This document shows positions 10,298-19,190 of a DNA stretch of 64,000 nt, piece after piece; the first letter of the stretch is position 1, and the number at the start of each line of letters is the position of its first letter. Made by a program: the position numbers and the translations under genes. Source of the stretch: Actinomycetota bacterium (GTDB lineage: Bacteria > Actinomycetota > AC-67); NCBI GenBank assembly GCA_041658565.1, contig JBAZZY010000013.1, positions 1-64,000 on the forward strand, read 5' to 3'. The notes below the pieces were generated by a model, which worked only from the letters and a program-made list of their open reading frames with translations, was not told the origin of the DNA and made no database searches.

Positions 10298-11448
10298 CGC
10301 CGGCGACCTTTTCCGGCCCCTCGCTTGCGCCCTCTCTGCCGAGGAGCAGATGTCGCAACCCGGGCCGAGGTTGCCGGGCGCGCCGGGGCAACCGGACTCG
10401 GCACCGTTTCATCCGGGTCGACGGACGTCGATACGCGCACCTGCTCGCGCGCCTCGCCGCTTGAGTCACGCATGGCCCGCATCCGAATAGAGCGGTACCG
10501 CGGCTCGCGCTCCTTCAACACCGCAAGCAGCGGCGAAGCAACAAAGATGCTCGAGTACGTCCCCACGAGCATCCCGATGAACAAGGCAAGTGCAAGGTCC
10601 TCCAGCGTGCCGGCCTTAAACAGATAGACGCCGACGAACAACAATGCCGAAATCGGCATCAAGGTCGACATCGACGTGTTGATCGAACGCATCAGCACTT
10701 GGTTCACGGACCGGTTCGCGATTTCGGAATAGGTGATCCGGTCGGAGCGCCCAATCGATTTCGTGTTCTCGCGGATCTTGTCGAACACAACAACGGTGTC
10801 GTACAGCGAGTAACCGAGCAACGTAAGCAAAGCGATCACCGTCGCGGGAGTGACGACGAAGCCGATCAGGGCGTAGAGCCCGGCGGTCACGATCAGGTCG
10901 TGAAGCAAAGCAAACAACGCGGCGATTGCCATCCTTGCTTCGAATCGCACGCCGATATACAAGGCCACCAAAACGAGGAAGACAATTAGTCCCCGCAATG
11001 CCTTGCTCGATACCTGCTTGCCCCAAGTGGGACCCACGTCCTGCAGGCTGACCGCGTCCAGATTCGGGGAGCCGTCGGCAAGACGCTGTTCGCCGATCAC
11101 CGCAAGCGCGGTCTGGATTCCGATCAACTTCTGCCGATCTTCAACATGACTTGTGCGGACCAACGCCTGTCGCTGCTTGGTGGCCCGGTCGGTCGAGACC
11201 TGCACCTTCAGATCAGCGAGATCGAACTTCGCCAGCGCGTGCTCGATGTCTTTCGCCGGCATCTCCTGCTTGAGGGGAACGGTCAGCGAGGTCCCGCCCT
11301 TGAACTCCAATCCGAGATTCAGCCCGCGACCGAACAGTCCGAGAAAACTGGCAGCGATCAGCACGCCGGAGACGGCCGCCCACATCTTCAGGCGACCGAT
11401 GATGTCGAAGTTGGCCTCACCGCGAACGATCTTGCCCAGGCCGCTCAT
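10294..11448 (-). CDS. secF: Protein translocase subunit SecF
   Basis: A 384-residue RND-type membrane protein working with SecD and YajC to drive late steps of Sec export by the proton gradient. Six membrane segments with a large first periplasmic domain. The signature FKGGTSLTV after the first segment and the YSLYDTVVVFDKIRENTK motif in the fourth are typical. The C-terminus is a long basic tail rich in Arg and Lys (last 60 residues). It overlaps secD by 4 bases. Confidence 0.95.
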   Translation of the reverse strand: MSGLGKIVRGEANFDIIGRLKMWAAVSGVLIAASFLGLFGRGLNLGLEFKGGTSLTVPLKQEMPAKDIEHALAKFDLADLKVQVSTDRATKQRQALVRTSHVEDRQKLIGIQTALAVIGEQRLADGSPNLDAVSLQDVGPTWGKQVSSKALRGLIVFLVLVALYIGVRFEARMAIAALFALLHDLIVTAGLYALIGFVVTPATVIALLTLLGYSLYDTVVVFDKIRENTKSIGRSDRITYSEIANRSVNQVLMRSINTSMSTLMPISALLFVGVYLFKAGTLEDLALALFIGMLVGTYSSIFVASPLLAVLKEREPRYRSIRMRAMRDSSGEAREQVRVSTSVDPDETVPSPVAPARPATSARVATSAPRQRGRKRGAGKGRRR

Positions 11449-12932
11449 TTGCTCGTCCCTCCAGCCGGCAACGCGTCGCCGACTCCGGCGATCGAACGCA
11501 TTCCAAGCGTCTTACTCTCATTGAATCGCTTCGTTTGTGCGAGCAGCCAGACGCTGGGGTGCATAAACCACCGGGAGACGAACAGGTCGAGACCCGTCGC
11601 AAGCCCAAGGGTGAGCGCGAACCCGCGAACCCCTCCGACCGCAAGGAAATACAAGACACCCGCCGCAAGCGCCGTGACCAAGTCGGCGGCCACGATCGTG
11701 CCCCACGCGCTGGTCCACGCCCTGTCCACCGACGCCCGCACAGTGCGCCCTTGATGAACCTCGTCCTTGATGCGTTCGAAATACACAATGAACGAGTCCG
11801 CCGCGATACCGAGAGACACGATCAACCCCGCAATCCCCGCCAGGGACAAGGCGAATCCCGCGAACTGTCCCAGCAAGATCACGACACCCACGGTCAGCCC
11901 ACCATGGATCGCGATTCCGATCCAGATGATCATCCCGAGCGCCCGGTAGAACAGCAGCACGTACAGCAGCACCACTCCGAGGCCGATCGCGCCTGCCACC
12001 AGGCCGCTGCGCAAGGACTCTTTACCCAGCGTCGGACTGATCGTCGTGGTCGTCGTTGGGACCAATTCGATCGGCAGCGCGCCGTAGCGAAGCACGAGGG
12101 CGAGGTCCTTGGACTCACGCTCAGAGAAGTTGCCGGTGATCTGAGCGGTTCCTCCATCGATCCCCTGGTTACACTGAACCGTCTCCCCCATCTGCGGGTT
12201 CGATTCGACGAGGCGGTCGAGAACGATCGCCAGTTGGCGAGACGCGTCCCCGAGGGGATTGCAGGCAAGCTTCCCAGTGATGGATTCGAACTTCTTCGCC
12301 CCGGCCGCCGTCAAGCGAAGCGAGACCTCCCAGCCGCCCCCGCCCTGTCCGGCAGGCGGCAACTCAGCCAGCGCGGTGCTCACGTCGCTGCCTTGGAGTT
12401 CCACGGGGCCCAGCAAGAGCCGCTCCCAAGCGGCGGGATCGGTCCCCGCTCCGGTCTGGGGGTCGCGATCCTTCACGCATAGGACAACCTGCTTCGTCGG
12501 CACATCCTCGGGGAAGGTGTTGGGGTCGCTGCATTCCGGCAATGCCGCACCCGGCGGCGCGGTGTCCGTCGTCACCCGCGCAAGTACCGGACGGAAGCTG
12601 AGCTTCGCCGTCGTGCCAATCAACCTGAGGGCCTTGGTCGTGTCCTTGATCCCAGGGATCTGCACCAGGATGTTGTCGCCTTGCAGCGAGATATCAGGTT
12701 CTGCAACCCCAAGGGCGTCCACGCGCTGCTGAATGATGTCTACAGCCTTCTGCAGCGACCCCTTGTCGACGGTCTCCCCCGACTTGGGGACAAGGACCAC
12801 CGAAATCCCACCCTTTAGGTCCAAACCCAGCCGCGGAGCGTAACTCTTCCACGCAATGACGCCGTAGATCCCTCCCAGCAGCAGCGCCAGGGCCACCAGC
12901 GCGCGCCAGTACCTCGTTCTCGTTGCCGCCAT
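11445..12932 (-). CDS. secD: Protein translocase subunit SecD
   Basis: A 495-residue SecD. It has an N-terminal membrane segment (about residues 9-26), the LGLDLKGGISVVLVPK motif, a periplasmic head with a DPDISLQGDNILVQIPG-like segment, and five further C-terminal membrane segments with the SLGIAADSFIVYFERIKDE motif. Asp and Arg of that segment are thought to take part in proton flow in the family. It starts 27 bases after the yajC stop and is coupled to secF. Confidence 0.95.
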   Translation of the reverse strand: MAATRTRYWRALVALALLLGGIYGVIAWKSYAPRLGLDLKGGISVVLVPKSGETVDKGSLQKAVDIIQQRVDALGVAEPDISLQGDNILVQIPGIKDTTKALRLIGTTAKLSFRPVLARVTTDTAPPGAALPECSDPNTFPEDVPTKQVVLCVKDRDPQTGAGTDPAAWERLLLGPVELQGSDVSTALAELPPAGQGGGGWEVSLRLTAAGAKKFESITGKLACNPLGDASRQLAIVLDRLVESNPQMGETVQCNQGIDGGTAQITGNFSERESKDLALVLRYGALPIELVPTTTTTISPTLGKESLRSGLVAGAIGLGVVLLYVLLFYRALGMIIWIGIAIHGGLTVGVVILLGQFAGFALSLAGIAGLIVSLGIAADSFIVYFERIKDEVHQGRTVRASVDRAWTSAWGTIVAADLVTALAAGVLYFLAVGGVRGFALTLGLATGLDLFVSRWFMHPSVWLLAQTKRFNESKTLGMRSIAGVGDALPAGGTSK

Positions 12933-12959
12933 GGACTCAGCCTCACATCCCCCGCAAAA

Positions 12960-13283
12960 TCAACCTTCGGACCCGTGCCCGTTCGTCGGAATGACCTTCC
13001 GGCGCACAGCCGCCCGCGACATCTTGATCGTCACGCCCGACGCGATATCGAGCCAAACGGTGTTGTCGTCCAGGCGGCGCACCCTTCCGAAGATGCCCGA
13101 TGCGGTCTCGATCTCGTCCCCGACCTGGATGCTGCGCACGAGTTGCATGTGCTGCTCGCGCGCGCGCCGCTGCGGCCGAATCATGAAGAAGTACATCGCC
13201 CCCAGGATCAACGGAAAGACGAGGTAGTTCAACGGACCGGACTGATTCCCGCCCGCAGCCTGCGCAATGATCGCCAACACCAT
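12960..13283 (-). CDS. yajC: Preprotein translocase subunit YajC
   Basis: A 107-residue single-pass protein of the SecDF-YajC complex. The membrane segment covers about residues 17-36 (NYLVFPLILGAMYFFMIRP), followed by QRRAREQ and a small soluble domain with the family motif GDEIETASGIFGRVRRLDD. The ATG was chosen because GGGAG lies 5 bases upstream; the frame stays open for 58 codons further but that stretch is the ruvB end and a hairpin. A strong intrinsic-terminator-like structure lies only 11 bases before the start, which is unusual. Confidence 0.93.
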   Translation of the reverse strand: MVLAIIAQAAGGNQSGPLNYLVFPLILGAMYFFMIRPQRRAREQHMQLVRSIQVGDEIETASGIFGRVRRLDDNTVWLDIASGVTIKMSRAAVRRKVIPTNGHGSEG

Positions 13284-13294
13284 GTGTACTCCCG

Positions 13295-13332
13295 AAAAAA
13301 AGGGCCCGCGACTCACGGGCCGTGACGCGGGC
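13295..13332 (-). terminator. Intrinsic terminator between ruvB and yajC
   Basis: On the minus strand a 7-bp outer stem (GCCCGCG with CGCGGGC, 13332-13304) continues into an inner TCAC/GTGA stem with a 2-base bulge. It is followed at once by CC and a run of seven T (13301-13295). It lies 52 bases after the ruvB stop and ends 11 bases before the yajC start, so the yajC ribosome site directly follows the T run. Confidence 0.8.
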
Positions 13333-13383
13333 AAATCATAGAAGGGGCCCCCATCCGGCGCAACGAGGCCGGTTGCACCGGCA

Positions 13384-14403
13384 TCACAGCAGGGTCGAAC
13401 CCCCAGGGCGCAAGAGGCCAAGGTGCTCGTACGCGGCCGGGGTCGCGACTCGGCCACGAGGCGTTCGCTGCAGGAACCCGATCTGCAGCAGATACGGCTC
13501 CGAGACGTCCTCGATCGTGTCGGGCTCCTCGCTCAGAGCCGCCGAAAGCGTCGAGATCCCCACCGGACCGCCGCCGAACTTCTCGACGATCGTGCGCAGC
13601 ACCGCGATATCGAGTTTGTCCAGACCCAGCTCGTCCACTTCGAACATCTCCAGGGCCGCGCGCGCTACCGCCTCGGTGACCCGGCCGTCGGCCTTCACCT
13701 CCGCGTAGTCGCGGACCCGCCGCAGGAGCCGATTGGCGATGCGCGGTGTCCCGCGCGCGCGACTCGCGATCTCGGCGGCGCCGTCTGCGTCCAGGTCCAC
13801 CGACAGAACCGTCGCACTGCGGCGCGCGATCGCGCACAAGTCGTCCACCTCGTAGTAATCCAGCCGGGCGCTGTAGCCGAACCGGTGCCGCAACGGACTG
13901 GTGAGCAGACCGGTTCGCGTGGTCGCGCCGATCAGCGTGAACGGCGGGATGTCGATGCGAATGCTGCGCGCGGCGGGCCCCTTCCCAATCACAACGTCGA
14001 GCTTGAAGTCCTCCATCGCCTGGTAAAGGACTTCCTCAACCGGCCTTGGAAGTCGGTGGATCTCGTCGATGAACAAGACGTCGCCGTGCTCCAGGTTCGT
14101 CACGATCGCCGCAAGATCGCCGGCCCGATCGAGGGACGGCCCCGACGTCGGCCGAAGTGTCGCCGAAAGCTCCGCGGCAACGATGTACGCCAGCGATGTC
14201 TTGCCGAGCCCCGGGGGGCCGCTGAACAGCAGATGATCGGGCGGAGTGCCGCGGTTGCGCGCGGCTTCGATGATCAGCCCTACCTGACGCTTCACTTGGT
14301 TCTGCCCGACGAACTCGGCAAGCACCCGCGGCCGAATCGACGCCTCGAACTCGATCTCTTCGGGGACAACGTGCGGGCCGAGAACCCCCTCTTCGACCGT
14401 CAT
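13384..14403 (-). CDS. ruvB: Holliday junction branch-migration ATPase RuvB
   Basis: A 339-residue AAA+ motor that drives branch migration at Holliday junctions with RuvA. Walker A is GPPGLGKTSLAY, Walker B DVLFIDEIHRL, sensor 1 GATTRTGLL with the following LRHRFG arginine finger region, and a C-terminal winged helix (GPVGISTLSAALSEE). Length is normal. ATGA overlap with ruvA. Last gene of ruvC-ruvA-ruvB, followed by a terminator. Confidence 0.96.
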   Translation of the reverse strand: MTVEEGVLGPHVVPEEIEFEASIRPRVLAEFVGQNQVKRQVGLIIEAARNRGTPPDHLLFSGPPGLGKTSLAYIVAAELSATLRPTSGPSLDRAGDLAAIVTNLEHGDVLFIDEIHRLPRPVEEVLYQAMEDFKLDVVIGKGPAARSIRIDIPPFTLIGATTRTGLLTSPLRHRFGYSARLDYYEVDDLCAIARRSATVLSVDLDADGAAEIASRARGTPRIANRLLRRVRDYAEVKADGRVTEAVARAALEMFEVDELGLDKLDIAVLRTIVEKFGGGPVGISTLSAALSEEPDTIEDVSEPYLLQIGFLQRTPRGRVATPAAYEHLGLLRPGGSTLL

Positions 14404-14993
14404 GCGCGCGCCAGCTCCTTCAGTGCCATCTTGAGCAGGCTCTCGACGGCCACATCGCCCTCGCGCGGCAGCGTCTCAAGCGCCGAACGCGCCTCCGCCG
14501 GCGTGTACCCCAGCGTGAGAAGCGCGTCTCTGACCTCGACCAGCGCCGCGCGCGCTGATCCGTCCCCGCCGGGTACCGATTCCAGCGCCGGCAACGCAAG
14601 CTTCTCGCGCAACTCCAGGATCATGCGCTGCGCGGTCTTCTTGCCGATTCCAGGAATGAGAGTGAGCGCCTCTACGTCCTCGGTCGAGAGCGCCTTGCGA
14701 AAGGCATCGGGTGAGTACACCGACAGCACCGCGAGGGCACCCTTGGGGCCAAGGCCGTTCACGCCCAGAAGCACCGTGAACAAATCACGTTGCTCGGAGG
14801 TCGAGAAGCCGAAGAGCGTCATCGCGTCTTCGCGCACGTGCATGTGAGTGAGAACGCGCGCGCGCTGCCCCCGCGCGGGCAACTCGGCAACGACGCTTAC
14901 CGGCATGTGCACGCGATACCCCACGCCGCGCACCTCGATCACCGCTCCATCGGCGAGAACCTCCGCAACCACGCCGTCGAGGCTCGCAATCAC
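14400..14993 (-). CDS. ruvA: Holliday junction DNA helicase subunit RuvA
   Basis: A 197-residue RuvA. N-terminal OB domain (MIASLDGVVAEVLADGAVIEV), two helix-hairpin-helix motifs around VNGLGPKGALAVLS and LIPGIGKKTAQRMILELREKL, and the C-terminal three-helix domain that contacts RuvB (VRDALLTLGYTPAEA). It forms the tetramer that holds the junction flat. Overlaps both ruvC and ruvB by 4 bases. Confidence 0.96.
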   Translation of the reverse strand: MIASLDGVVAEVLADGAVIEVRGVGYRVHMPVSVVAELPARGQRARVLTHMHVREDAMTLFGFSTSEQRDLFTVLLGVNGLGPKGALAVLSVYSPDAFRKALSTEDVEALTLIPGIGKKTAQRMILELREKLALPALESVPGGDGSARAALVEVRDALLTLGYTPAEARSALETLPREGDVAVESLLKMALKELARA

Positions 14994-15490
14994 GATCGAG
15001 ATCCTTCCAGCGCGGCGCGCATGCGGTGTCCGTGCGTATGCGTAATCGCAAGGGCTAGCGCATCGGCCGCATCGGCCGAGTCCGGAGCCTGCTTCAACTG
15101 CAAGATCGTTCGCACCATGAACTGCACTTGGTCCTTGCTCGCGTTTCCAACGCCCACGACGGCGCTCTTCACCTGCGTCGGCGTGTACTCAAATACCGGG
15201 ACGCCGGCTTCGGCCGCGGCCAGCAAAGCGACGCCCGATGCCTGCCCCGTTTGAATTGCCGTGCGCACGTTCGCGTTGAAGAACACCCGCTCGATCGCAA
15301 CGGCATCAGGCTCGAATTGCTCCATCACCCGCTCCAGCGACAGACACAGCGCAAGCAAGCGTTCGGGCACAGGCTGCGACGCCTCCGACCGGACCGTGCC
15401 GGACGTGAGCGCGCGCAACACGCCGCCCTTGGACTCCACCACGCCGAACCCCGTGCGGGTGAGCCCCGGGTCGATCCCCATTACGCGCAA
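14990..15490 (-). CDS. ruvC: Crossover junction endodeoxyribonuclease RuvC
   Basis: A 166-residue resolvase that cuts Holliday junctions. RVMGIDPGLTRTGFGVV carries the first catalytic Asp; AIERVFF supplies the Glu; the late ADALALAITH region supplies the last acidic residues. I start it at TTG, reading (M)RVMGIDPG, because GAGGAG is 5 bases upstream and family members begin with this sequence; the longer frame would add 50 residues unlike protein. A LexA-type box begins 11 bases before the start, so the operon is probably SOS-controlled. Confidence 0.93.
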   Translation of the reverse strand: MRVMGIDPGLTRTGFGVVESKGGVLRALTSGTVRSEASQPVPERLLALCLSLERVMEQFEPDAVAIERVFFNANVRTAIQTGQASGVALLAAAEAGVPVFEYTPTQVKSAVVGVGNASKDQVQFMVRTILQLKQAPDSADAADALALAITHTHGHRMRAALEGSRS

Positions 15491-15500
15491 GGCCGCTCCT

Positions 15501-15514
15501 CGAACATATGTACG
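15501..15514 (-). promoter_or_regulatory. LexA box upstream of ruvC
   Basis: CGAACATATGTACG matches the CGAAC-N4-GTTCG operator of Gram-positive LexA with one mismatch. It sits immediately before the ruvC ribosome site, where repressor would block ruvCAB. ruvC is a LexA target in mycobacteria, which supports the reading. Confidence 0.7.
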
Positions 15515-15557
15515 AGCAGGATACTCGGGACACAGGGGCGGCTCAAGAACCCGGGAA

Positions 15558-16304
15558 TCAGCCGGCGTCGGCGAAGATCGAGTCGGGGATGTCGAAGTTG
15601 CCGAACACCTGCTGAACGTCGTCGTGATCCTCGAGCGCATCGATCAGCTTCAGCACCGAGCGCGCCTCGGTCCCGTCGACGGCCACGGTGTTCTGCGGAA
15701 GCATCGTCACCTCCGCGGAGGCGATTTCGATGCCGGCCCCGGCAAGCGACTCCTTGACTGCCTCGAACACGGCGGGAGCCGACACGACTTCCCACTCGTC
15801 CCCGTCCTCGCGCACGTCGTCGGCGCCGCCCTCCAGCGCCGCAGCCATGACGTCGTCCTCGGACGCCTTCTGCTTTTCGACCAGCACGACACCTCGGCGC
15901 TCGAACAGCCACTGCACGGCGCCGGGTTCGGCCAGGCTACCGCCGTGCTTGCGAAAGATCGCTCGCAGGTCTTGCGACGTACGGTTACGGTTGTTCGTCA
16001 GCGCGTCCACCAAGATCGCAACGCCACCGGCACCGTAGCCTTCGTAGGAAACCCGCTCCCAGTTCTCGCCGGATACATCCCCCGAGCCGCGTTTGATCGC
16101 ACGCTCGATGTTGTCCTTGGGTGTTGAGGCATCCTTCGCTCGCTGGATCGCATCGAACAGGGTCGGGTTATTGTCAGGGTTGGGATCGCCCTGGCGAGCC
16201 GAAATCTCAATGGCCCGCAACAATTTCGCGAAGAGCTTGCCGCGCTTGGCGTCGGCCGCTCCCTTCTTCTCTTTGATGCCCTTCCAGTGACTGTGACCGC
16301 CCAT
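15558..16304 (-). CDS. YebC/PmpR-family protein
   Basis: A 248-residue member of the YebC/TACO1 family, described as transcriptional regulators and, more recently, as translation factors that help at proline stretches. The N-terminal signature GGHSHWKGIKEKKGAADAKR and the central DNxxRTxxxLRxIFxKxGGSL pattern are clear. ATG with GGAGG 8 bases upstream. Its place between pdxT and ruvC is an actinobacterial constant. Confidence 0.95.
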   Translation of the reverse strand: MGGHSHWKGIKEKKGAADAKRGKLFAKLLRAIEISARQGDPNPDNNPTLFDAIQRAKDASTPKDNIERAIKRGSGDVSGENWERVSYEGYGAGGVAILVDALTNNRNRTSQDLRAIFRKHGGSLAEPGAVQWLFERRGVVLVEKQKASEDDVMAAALEGGADDVREDGDEWEVVSAPAVFEAVKESLAGAGIEIASAEVTMLPQNTVAVDGTEARSVLKLIDALEDHDDVQQVFGNFDIPDSIFADAG

Positions 16305-16347
16305 ACATCAACCTCCACGAATAGCCTAGCAAGTGGGCGGGACCGCC

Positions 16348-16905
16348 TCAGATCGAGTCCAGGAACACGCGATGCACGCGTTCGTCGCCGGTCAGTTCAG
16401 GGTGAAATGCCACGAGCAGCACCCGACCCTGACGCACCGCGACCGGCTCGGCCCCGTGCGACGCGAGGACCTCGACGCCGGGCCCGACCGACTCGATACG
16501 CGGCGCGCGAATGAAGACGGCGCGCACCGTGCCGGCCTCGGCAAATTCCAGATCGCTCTCAAAGGACTGGACCTGCCGCCCGTAAGCGTTGCGCCGCACC
16601 GCGATGTCCACGATCCCGAGGATGGGCGGATCGCCGTCGACGATCTCGCGCGCGCACACGATCATGCCGGCGCACGTACCGAAGATCGGCAAGCCAGAGC
16701 GCGCCCGCGCGCGCAACGGCTCGAGCATCCCCGAGGCCGTGGCCACGATCCGGATCGTCGTGGACTCACCGCCGGGAATGACCAGCGCATCGACCGAATC
16801 CAGCTCGGCAGGCGTGCGGACATCGACAGGATGAACACCGAGCTTGCGCAGGATCCTGCAATGCGCCTCGAAGTCCCCCTGGAGGGCGAGGACGCCGACC
16901 TTCAC
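16348..16905 (-). CDS. pdxT: Pyridoxal 5'-phosphate synthase glutaminase subunit PdxT
   Basis: A 185-residue class I glutaminase that feeds ammonia to PdxS. Seen: MKVGVLALQGDFEAH at the N-terminus, PGGESTTI, the nucleophile Cys in FGTCAGMI, and the His-x-Glu pair in LVAFHPELTGD. GTG start three bases after the pdxS stop codon, so the two subunits are cotranscribed and probably made in step. Confidence 0.96.
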   Translation of the reverse strand: MKVGVLALQGDFEAHCRILRKLGVHPVDVRTPAELDSVDALVIPGGESTTIRIVATASGMLEPLRARARSGLPIFGTCAGMIVCAREIVDGDPPILGIVDIAVRRNAYGRQVQSFESDLEFAEAGTVRAVFIRAPRIESVGPGVEVLASHGAEPVAVRQGRVLLVAFHPELTGDERVHRVFLDSI

Positions 16906-16908
16906 CCG

Positions 16909-17796
16909 TTACCAGCCCCGTCCGGCCAGCCGCTCCTCGTCGGGCATCGACCGCACGTCGAGTCCGCGCATCGGCTCTCCGAGCCCGCGCGTCACCTTCG
17001 CGAGAACGTCGGGGTCGTTGTAGTAGGTCGTCGCCTCGACGATCGCCTTGGCGCGCGCGGCAGGGTCGTCGCTCTTGAAAATCCCCGAGCCGACGAACAC
17101 GCCCTCGGCCCCGAGCTGCATCACCAAAGCCGCGTCGGCCGGCGTCGCAATGCCTCCGGCGCAGAAGAGCACCACGGGCAAGTGTCCACCCGCGGAGATT
17201 TCGCGAACCAATTCGAACGGCGCGCCCAATTGCTTGGCAAAGGTCATCAACTCCTCGGGCGGCATAGCCGTCAGACGTTTGATGTCCCCGAGGATCGAAC
17301 GTAGGTGCCGCACGGCCTCGACGATGTTGCCCGTGCCGGCTTCTCCCTTCGACCGGATCATCGCCGCGCCCTCACCGATGCGCCGCAGCGCCTCGCCGAG
17401 ATTCGTCGCGCCACAAACGAACGGCACCGGGAAGTCCCACTTGTTGATGTGGTACGCCTCGTCGGCCGGCGTCAGAACCTCGCTCTCGTCGATGTAGTCC
17501 ACGCCGACGGACTGAAGGATTTGCGCCTCCACGAAGTGCCCGATGCGAGCCTTGGCCATGACCGGGACGGTGACCGTGGACATGATCTCCTCAACCACGC
17601 GGAGGTCCGCCATGCGCGCAACGCCACCCTCGCGACGGATGTCCGCAGGCACGCGCTCGAGGGCCATGACGGCGCACGCGCCGGCATCCTGGGCGATCTT
17701 GGCTTGCTCGGCGTTGGTGACGTCCATGATGACGCCACCCTTGAGCATCTCCGCCAGCCCACGCTTGACTCGGGCCGTTCCCCGCTCGTCAGTCAC
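16909..17796 (-). CDS. pdxS: Pyridoxal 5'-phosphate synthase lyase subunit PdxS
   Basis: A 295-residue (beta/alpha)8 enzyme that builds PLP from ribose 5-phosphate, glyceraldehyde 3-phosphate and ammonia. Catalytic lysines lie in MAKARIGHF and the RSKGEAGTGNI region; the phosphate-binding FCAGGIATPADAALVMQLGAEGVFVGSGIF stretch is conserved in two adjacent pieces. GTG start with GGAGG 9 bases upstream. First gene of pdxS-pdxT; no PdxR/MocR regulator is nearby. Confidence 0.97.
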   Translation of the reverse strand: MTDERGTARVKRGLAEMLKGGVIMDVTNAEQAKIAQDAGACAVMALERVPADIRREGGVARMADLRVVEEIMSTVTVPVMAKARIGHFVEAQILQSVGVDYIDESEVLTPADEAYHINKWDFPVPFVCGATNLGEALRRIGEGAAMIRSKGEAGTGNIVEAVRHLRSILGDIKRLTAMPPEELMTFAKQLGAPFELVREISAGGHLPVVLFCAGGIATPADAALVMQLGAEGVFVGSGIFKSDDPAARAKAIVEATTYYNDPDVLAKVTRGLGEPMRGLDVRSMPDEERLAGRGW

Positions 17797-17827
17797 GACA
17801 GTCTTCCTCCCGGAAATAGGGCTCTAC

Positions 17828-17844
17828 CTGGGGTTTGGCCCCAG
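17828..17844 (-). promoter_or_regulatory. Hairpin in the hydrolase-pdxS gap
   Basis: CTGGGG and CCCCAG form a 6-bp stem with a 5-base loop, without a T run. It lies after the hydrolase gene and about 32 bases before the pdxS start, so it could weaken read-through or belong to the pdxS leader. Confidence 0.3.
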
Positions 17845-17938
17845 CCTATCCGCGCGCGCGAAACGCGGCAACCGCCGCCGCGGAACCTGCGGAGAAGCCG
17901 TCCGCACAACCGAGCCGCCTGACGAATCCTGCGATTCG

Positions 17939-19048
17939 CTACGCGAGCGGGGTGGTTCCGTCTTCAGCGTCGACGAGGAACTCGTGGTTCGCGGGTACCG
18001 CGCCGCCCTCGTCGAGCAGATCCCACAGTCGCGCGAACCCGGTTGCGATCACCAATTGAGTGTCGCTTCCCTCCCAGCCGTGCCCGGCGAGCGGACGTGG
18101 GTACTCCTGCCCCGCCGCGCCAAACACCGGGTTCCCGGCGTTCTCGGAGAGCGTCGTTCCGCCTTCGTCCTGCGCGCTGTCGGGATTCGTCGAGTCGTTT
18201 CGTCGTGCGACCGTATAGAAGTCCGTAGGGATGCCGGTCGCGCGCAACGCGGTCGCGATCTCACGTCCCTGGTTGTACGGGACAAGTCCGTCATCCAGTC
18301 CGTGCACGACCACAACGCCCTTCACGCCACTCGCGGCGATGCTCTCGACTTGAGCGACAACCGCGAGGCTCTGGTAACACGCGGGGTCTTCCTTCGGAGT
18401 CTTTCCGCCGCACTCCGCCTCGATGTCCTCCGCCGCGCCGGCCGCATACACGTTGCCCGATGCTCCGACGGCAAGTCCTTCGTGGTAGGTCTCGATCGTA
18501 TTCGTCGCACCTTCGACGTCGATCCAGTAATCGAACAACGGCGTCGTCGAGTCCGGCCGCGTCGCCTTCATCGCGACAGCGAGTCCGGAGCTATTCCCGC
18601 CCATGCTTACCCCGAGGATCGCGACCTTTCTGATGCTCGGGAACCGCTGAAGGAAATACTGCGCCGCGAGAACCGAGTCCTGCGCGCCCTCGCGCACGAA
18701 CCAGCCGCGGTTGTCGGGTGCGGGCCCGGTGCCGCGATAGTCCATCGCCACGGCAACAGCCCCGTGCGCGGCCGCATCAAGAAGATGACACACCCACGAG
18801 CCCGACCGATTGCGATACCCGTGCATGAGCACGACCATGGTCGTGGGTAGATCCTCCGGAGGAAGGGCGTAATGGCCTTCCAGAACCTCGCCGTTCGGCC
18901 CTCGAAGGCCCGACAGATCCTGAGTCTTGGGCGCCGCGTCGTTCTCGGGGGAGGGAGTGCACTCACCCGCGCGCGCCGGAACCACGAATCCCGCCGCCAG
19001 AACCGCAGCGGCGAGCGCGGCCGAGACGCCTCGAACGCGATACCTCAT
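17939..19048 (-). CDS. Secreted alpha/beta-hydrolase
   Basis: A 369-residue exported hydrolase. Residues 1-28 form a signal peptide ending in VVPARAG. The nucleophile is S148 in GVSMGGNS (GxSxG), the acid probably D252 or D253 in HGLDDGLVPYN, and the base H323 in AGHGWEG; an oxyanion HG pair sits at MHGYRNR. ATG chosen because AGGAGGG lies 8 bases upstream; an upstream start would put 34 basic residues before the signal peptide. Several cysteines suggest disulfides. Close to prolyl-oligopeptidase-like or acyl hydrolases, but the substrate cannot be told. It sits alone between pdxS and the Fic gene. Confidence 0.85.
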   Translation of the reverse strand: MRYRVRGVSAALAAAVLAAGFVVPARAGECTPSPENDAAPKTQDLSGLRGPNGEVLEGHYALPPEDLPTTMVVLMHGYRNRSGSWVCHLLDAAAHGAVAVAMDYRGTGPAPDNRGWFVREGAQDSVLAAQYFLQRFPSIRKVAILGVSMGGNSSGLAVAMKATRPDSTTPLFDYWIDVEGATNTIETYHEGLAVGASGNVYAAGAAEDIEAECGGKTPKEDPACYQSLAVVAQVESIAASGVKGVVVVHGLDDGLVPYNQGREIATALRATGIPTDFYTVARRNDSTNPDSAQDEGGTTLSENAGNPVFGAAGQEYPRPLAGHGWEGSDTQLVIATGFARLWDLLDEGGAVPANHEFLVDAEDGTTPLA

Positions 19049-19190
19049 CAGGAACCCTCCTGAAGGCCGAATGCGACTCAGCCTGATCGGAAACGTGTGA
19101 AGGTACCTTTTCGCCGAGGACGGCCGTACTCCTGCCGCGCGCGCCCGCATCCGTGGTGGGCGTCATCGGCTGGATGGGACGGCGCTGAGG

